Shown here: piece after piece, positions 7,271 to 8,652 of the stretch
Position numbering within the stretch: the first letter of the stretch is position 1
Layout of the letters: each line of letters opens with the position of its first letter
Assembly: GCA_910579335.1 (NCBI GenBank)
Contig: CAJTUQ010000101.1
Coordinates: forward strand, 1 to 8,652
Reading direction: 5' to 3'
DNA length: 8,652 bases
Source: an uncultured Dorea sp.
GTDB taxonomy: Bacteria; Bacillota; Clostridia; Lachnospirales; Lachnospiraceae
Made by a program: the position numbers and the translations under genes
The notes under the pieces: model-generated
The model's input: only the letters and a program-made list of their open reading frames with translations
The model's database searches: none
Told to the model about the DNA's origin: nothing

Positions 7271-7345
7271 ATGTGTATAATTCAGAATTGCTACGAGTAA
7301 AAGACATGCAGTCAGTATAACCATAAATTCTTCGTATGTACTCAT
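7262..7345 (-). CDS. Small hydrophobic type I toxin peptide B (27 aa)
   Basis: The ORF encodes 27 residues: MSTYEEFM, a hydrophobic span at about 7-21 (FMVILTACLLLVAIL), then NYTHKK. The MSTYE start recalls the beginning of B. subtilis TxpA (compared from memory). The first eight residues and their bases are the same as in peptide C. The ribosome binding site is weak (GCGGTGA at 7357-7351) and can pair with an upstream part of the leader. The stop codon lies in the terminator stem of RNA B and the final KK codons face its U tract. A membrane-targeting toxin role is inferred. Confidence 0.8.
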   Translation of the reverse strand: MSTYEEFMVILTACLLLVAILNYTHKK

Positions 7346-7350
7346 AATAA

Positions 7351-7382
7351 TCACCGCTTTCTGACAGGCTCGGAGCGGGTGA
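7351..7382 (-). promoter_or_regulatory. Anti-Shine-Dalgarno hairpin in the toxin B leader
   Basis: In the leftward mRNA, TCACCCGC (7382-7375) can pair with GCGGTGA (7357-7351), giving seven base pairs with one bulged C around a loop of 17 nt. The second arm is the ribosome binding site of toxin B. Such masking is known for type I toxin mRNAs, where it keeps the full transcript untranslated until it is processed or refolded. Confidence 0.55.
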
Positions 7383-7405
7383 GAGCACGTCCCCCGGCTA
7401 TCCGG

Positions 7406-7430
7406 GTAAGTATACTATTGTCATAGTGCA
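7406..7430 (-). promoter_or_regulatory. Putative promoter block of toxin B
   Basis: The minus strand reads GCACTATGACAATAG then TATACTTAC. The TATACT at 7414-7409 is a good -10 (five of six). No clear -35 lies upstream, so an activator or a poor promoter is possible. The block matches that of toxin C at all but a few bases. The leader would be about 57 nt. Confidence 0.58.
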
Positions 7431-7435
7431 GTTTT

Positions 7436-7460
7436 CCGACATGGCATGCCGGTATTTTTT
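7436..7460 (+). terminator. Terminator-like hairpin between modules B and C
   Basis: CCGACAT (7436-7442) and ATGCCGG (7446-7452) form a stem of seven positions with one A/C mismatch and a 3-nt loop, followed by TATTTTTT. It lies in the extra sequence present only between modules B and C. It could stop rightward read-through from RNA B before the promoter of RNA C. The short loop and mismatch leave some doubt. Confidence 0.4.
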
Positions 7461-7485
7461 GATAAAGTTATCGTAAAGTTTAAGG

Positions 7486-7514
7486 TTGATTTTTTATTAA
7501 GGATTGCGTATAAT
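7486..7514 (+). promoter_or_regulatory. Promoter of small RNA C
   Basis: TTGATT (7486-7491) and TATAAT (7509-7514) are separated by 17 bp. The -35 and adjoining T-rich bases are the same as in module B, and the -10 region GCGTATAATAT matches module A. Confidence 0.84.
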
Positions 7515-7520
7515 ATGTTT

Positions 7521-7620
7521 AACAAGGAAGCCGATACGATAGCTTACACCTATCCGTTTCCGGCGAAAATATCGGTAAAAATAGCACCTTTACTTTGTCA
7601 GAGCTGGGGTGCTATTTTTT
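7521..7620 (+). ncRNA. Antisense antitoxin RNA C
   Basis: This predicted RNA of about 100 nt has inner arms GATAG (7538-7542) and CTATC (7550-7554) around a 7-nt loop, and outer arms GCCG (7530-7533) and CGGC (7561-7564). A 12-bp terminator stem closes the 3' end. It overlaps the 3' end of the convergent toxin C gene. Its terminator is the strongest of the three in both directions, so the toxin mRNA and this RNA would share the whole hairpin as complementary sequence. Confidence 0.82.
7577..7620. terminator. Bidirectional terminator of small RNA C and toxin C
   Basis: A perfect 12-bp stem (AAAAATAGCACC at 7577-7588, GGTGCTATTTTT at 7608-7619) encloses a 19-nt loop with ACTTTGTCAGAGC. The rightward strand has six T residues (7615-7620) and the leftward strand has five, so it should work both ways. 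Confidence 0.88.
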
Positions 7621-7698
7621 ATGACTGACATATTCCAAAATTGCAACTACAAGTATTCCAAACGTAAGCAATATCATAAATTCTTCGTATGTACTCAT
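7612..7698 (-). CDS. Small hydrophobic type I toxin peptide C (28 aa)
   Basis: The ORF encodes 28 residues: MSTYEEFM, a hydrophobic span at about 7-21 (FMILLTFGILVVAIL), then EYVSHKK. It is closely related to peptide B and of the TxpA/holin-like type. A strong GGAGG (7711-7707) lies 8 nt before the ATG but can be masked by an upstream leader segment. The last two codons (AAA AAA) are the complement of the U tract of RNA C, and the TAG stop sits in the stem. The convergent overlapping RNA is the presumed antitoxin. Function is inferred from form and arrangement. Confidence 0.83.
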   Translation of the reverse strand: MSTYEEFMILLTFGILVVAILEYVSHKK

Positions 7699-7706
7699 AG
7701 AAAACG

Positions 7707-7735
7707 CCTCCTTCCTTACAAGGCTCGGACGGAGG
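7707..7735 (-). promoter_or_regulatory. Anti-Shine-Dalgarno hairpin in the toxin C leader
   Basis: In the leftward mRNA, CCTCCGTCC (7735-7727) pairs with GGAAGGAGG (7715-7707) in eight of nine positions around an 11-nt loop. The second arm contains the whole Shine-Dalgarno core of toxin C. The pairing is GC-rich and local, so the ribosome binding site is probably closed in the primary transcript. Confidence 0.65.
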
Positions 7736-7760
7736 TATTAGCACCCTATCGGCTCCCCGG

Positions 7761-7785
7761 TTAAGTATACTATTGTCATGGTGCA
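7761..7785 (-). promoter_or_regulatory. Putative promoter block of toxin C
   Basis: The minus strand reads TGCACCATGACAATAG then TATACTTAAC; TATACT (7769-7764) is the likely -10. No good -35 is seen. Transcription would start near 7757, giving a leader of about 60 nt. The sequence after the -10 (CTTAAC, then GGAGCCGATA) resembles the start of RNA C, so the module ends look alike in inverted orientation. Confidence 0.58.
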
Positions 7786-7792
7786 TCCTATG

Positions 7793-7869
7793 TGACAAAG
7801 AGCGCTCATTTTTGAGCACCTTTGTCAGTTGACGGGTTTCGCTCATTTTTTAGCGAAACTCTCTTTGTC
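7793..7869. repeat. Interlocking inverted repeats with CTTTGTC arms
   Basis: The first hairpin has TGACAAAG (7793-7800) and CTTTGTCA (7820-7827) outside GCTC/GAGC (7804-7807, 7814-7817). The second has GTTTCGCT (7836-7843) and AGCGAAAC (7852-7859). A further arm CTCTTTGTC (7861-7869) can pair with GACAAAGAG (7794-7802), so two mutually exclusive folds exist. The GCTCATTTTT core occurs twice. A CTTTGTC motif is also found in the terminator loops of modules B and C. No ORF with a ribosome binding site is present. Function is unknown. Confidence 0.6.
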
Positions 7870-7880
7870 TGCTCTCTAAA

Positions 7881-7943
7881 GGTTCCATTTCAAATCGAAC
7901 CTTATCCATACTTTTGGGCTGGTGTAATTTCTAAAATTTTAGA
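7881..7943. repeat. Two further palindromes between the modules and the repressor gene
   Basis: A 21-bp near-perfect palindrome occupies 7881-7901 (GGTTCCATTT, C, AAATCGAACC; nine of ten positions pair). A perfect 14-bp palindrome TCTAAAATTTTAGA occupies 7930-7943, followed by AAAAG. Both could be protein-binding sites or part of a structured RNA tail of the repressor mRNA. No gene is seen between 7870 and 7997. Confidence 0.45.
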
Positions 7944-7959
7944 AAAAGACTTTGACTGC

Positions 7960-7993
7960 CTCCACAAAAAAATGGAGAAGCCGGAAATTCGGC
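7960..7993 (-). terminator. Possible terminator of the repressor gene
   Basis: Leftward from the repressor stop codon, a short GC stem (GCCG at 7980-7983 with CGGC at 7990-7993) is followed by TTCTCCATTTTTTT. A second small stem CTCCA/TGGAG (7960-7964, 7973-7977) has the T run in its loop. This is a modest intrinsic-terminator candidate; the stems are short. Confidence 0.42.
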
Positions 7994-7997
7994 AGCA

Positions 7998-8438
7998 TTA
8001 TTCGTCTGTGTCTTTCTGGTATTCCGGTATCTTAGTAAGGAGTTCTACTTGCTCTATGGCCTTGCTCTGGCCAGAAGTGTTGAGTTTATCATATAATTTG
8101 ATATAATTCCTTTTCTTTTCGGCAGTTTCTGCTATTACTTCTGTTATGTTGCTCTTGTCTTCTATATCAACGATTTCCAAATTAAGGGTATTAATTATAT
8201 CCATTATATCACGTTTTACCAATTCGCCTTTTTCTTTAGGGGATATATCGTTATAAAGCATACTATGTGGAATTTGTAATGCGTCTGCAATGCGATGTAA
8301 CGTTTCTAGTTTTGGATTAAGTCTCCCGTTTTCATATTGCGCTATTTGTTGCTGAGAAATTCCCATACGTTTGCCCAACTCACTTTGTGTTATGTTACGC
8401 TCTTTTCTCAATTGTTTAATTTTCTTCCCAATATCCAT
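7998..8438 (-). CDS. XRE-family (CI-like) transcriptional repressor
   Basis: This 146-residue regulator of the mobile element has an HTH_3 domain at about 6-60 (IKQLRKERNITQSELGKRMG, then ISQQQIAQYENGRLNPKLETL) with the usual five-helix pattern. The C-terminal part is helical, with the YDKLNTSGQSKAIEQVELLT stretch and IPEY ending often seen in Firmicute prophage repressors. No S24 peptidase part is present and no ImmA-type metalloprotease gene is seen beside it, so the mode of release is unclear. A strong GGAGGT lies 6 nt before ATG. The gene is divergent from the Cro-like gene across a 141-bp control region with three repeated sites, the standard layout of a lysogeny switch. It is more AT-rich than the host genes. 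Confidence 0.9.
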   Translation of the reverse strand: MDIGKKIKQLRKERNITQSELGKRMGISQQQIAQYENGRLNPKLETLHRIADALQIPHSMLYNDISPKEKGELVKRDIMDIINTLNLEIVDIEDKSNITEVIAETAEKKRNYIKLYDKLNTSGQSKAIEQVELLTKIPEYQKDTDE

Positions 8439-8459
8439 AGATTACCTCCACATATTATT

Positions 8460-8468
8460 AGTATATCA
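8460..8468 (-). promoter_or_regulatory. Extended -10 promoter of the repressor
   Basis: The minus strand reads TGATATACT (8468-8460), an extended -10 (TGn) with TATACT. The -35 region is a T run (TTTTTT) without a consensus hexamer. The start would be near 8453, only about 15 nt before the repressor ATG. Repeat 1 (8488-8501) overlaps the -35 position, allowing self-regulation. Confidence 0.55.
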
Positions 8469-8487
8469 GATTGTTGATTGAAAAAAA

Positions 8488-8564
8488 AGTAAAAATATGT
8501 AAGAAGTAAGATTGACAAAAGTAAAAATATGTATTAAAATGCAAATAACAAGTAAAAATATGTA
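8488..8564. repeat. Three identical 14-bp operator repeats
   Basis: AGTAAAAATATGTA occurs at 8488-8501, 8520-8533 and 8551-8564, all in one direction, with starts 32 and 31 bp apart, about three helical turns. The sites have partial dyad symmetry (TA.A.AT.T.TA). The second lies exactly between the -35 and -10 of the rightward promoter. They are the probable binding sites of the repressor and/or Cro-like protein. Confidence 0.82.
8512..8540 (+). promoter_or_regulatory. Rightward (Cro-side) promoter
   Basis: TTGACA (8512-8517, perfect) and TAAAAT (8535-8540, five of six) are separated by 17 bp. Operator copy 2 fills the spacer and copy 3 lies just downstream of the expected start, so bound repressor should block it directly. 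Confidence 0.85.
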
Positions 8565-8579
8565 AATGGAGGTGAGAAA

Positions 8580-8652
8580 ATGAGACTGAATAGAATGAAA
8601 CTAATTACAGAACTTGTTAATCAAGATCTATCACAAACGCAACTTGCAGAAA
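8580..8652 (+). CDS. XRE/Cro-like DNA-binding protein, truncated by the window end
   Basis: The first 24 codons (MRLNRMKLITELVNQDLSQT, then QLAE) are present and the frame is open to the edge. GGAGGTGAG lies just before ATG, downstream of a strong promoter and three operators. The LVNQDLSQTQLAE stretch fits helix 1 and the start of helix 2 of an HTH_3 domain. Position opposite the repressor suggests a Cro-type or early regulator; the rest of the protein is not visible. Confidence 0.72.
   Translation, partial: MRLNRMKLITELVNQDLSQTQLAE

Larger units (their letters stand above)
6818..7785. repeat. Three tandem diverged toxin/antisense-RNA modules
   Basis: Three units of similar order occupy about 6818-7118, 7127-7430 and 7486-7785. 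Each contains, left to right, a rightward promoter with TATAATAT, a small RNA ending in a hairpin terminator, a leftward 27-28 codon hydrophobic ORF whose stop lies in that hairpin, a leader with a ribosome binding site, and a conserved block of about 25 bp marking the toxin promoter. The second and third units are closest, sharing 24 identical bases over the start of the toxin ORF. The first is more diverged. An extra 50-60 bp separates units two and three. The order suggests local duplication followed by divergence. Confidence 0.85.

Noticed and set aside
7446..7628. 60-codon rightward open frame covering small RNA C
   Set aside because: It crosses the small RNA promoter and terminator and has no ribosome binding site; the structured RNA explains the stretch.
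6818..7785. CRISPR array or insertion sequences as explanation of the repeats
   Set aside because: The units are about 300 bp, diverged, and contain promoters, hairpins and ORFs. There are no short identical repeats with uniform spacers, no transposase and no target duplications.
7619..7846. 75-codon leftward open frame spanning the toxin C leader
   Set aside because: It runs out of frame through the toxin promoter, the anti-Shine-Dalgarno hairpin and the toxin ORF, and has no ribosome binding site. The 28-codon toxin frame explains the region better.

Overview
The window looks like a chromosome segment of a low-to-mid GC member of the Bacillota (Clostridia, probably Lachnospiraceae), interrupted by one end of an integrated mobile element. 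The basis is strong AAGGAGG-type ribosome binding sites, TTGACA/TATAAT promoters, a DUF1846 (UPF0371) gene, an AraC/ABC sugar-binding pair, and a Firmicute-style integrase, repressor and Cro-like layout. The family assignment is inference from gene style, because no rRNA or other marker is present.

Host part (1 to about 5650). A sugar-type ABC transporter solute-binding lipoprotein (43-1332, +) converges on a leftward gene set: DUF1846 protein (5534-4041), CTP synthase pyrG (3985-2378) and an AraC-family regulator (2353-1424). The two sides meet at a bidirectional terminator whose loop contains the araC stop codon. The AraC protein has a sugar-sensing cupin plus two HTH motifs and may control the neighbouring uptake gene, although it is positioned as the last gene behind pyrG.

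Element boundary (about 5650-6762). A terminator hairpin and a pair of 8-bp direct repeats lie between the DUF1846 promoter and a complete tyrosine integrase (6762-5713, -). The mobile element appears to begin here and run off the right edge.

Toxin-antitoxin cluster (6818-7785). This is the most striking part. Three tandem, diverged copies of one module lie between the integrase and the repressor. Each module has a rightward promoter (near-consensus TATAAT), a roughly 100-nt small RNA with a 5' hairpin and a 3' terminator, and a leftward convergent 27-28 codon ORF encoding a one-span hydrophobic peptide with a lysine-rich tail. The small RNA overlaps the 3' end of the toxin gene. The peptides begin MSTYEEFM or MVTYSDLF and resemble TxpA/holin-like type I toxins; the RNAs are the expected RatA-like antitoxins. 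The 5' hairpin is conserved by compensatory changes across the three copies. In two modules the toxin leader can pair with its own Shine-Dalgarno sequence.

Right part (7790-8652). A palindrome-rich stretch is followed by a leftward XRE-family repressor (8438-7998) and a divergent, truncated XRE/Cro-like gene (8580 onward). The shared control region holds three identical 14-bp repeats at 31-32 bp spacing, one of them between the -35 and -10 of the rightward promoter. Integrase, repressor and Cro-like gene form the lysogeny/maintenance module of a prophage or integrative element, and the type I modules inside it would favour retention of the element.
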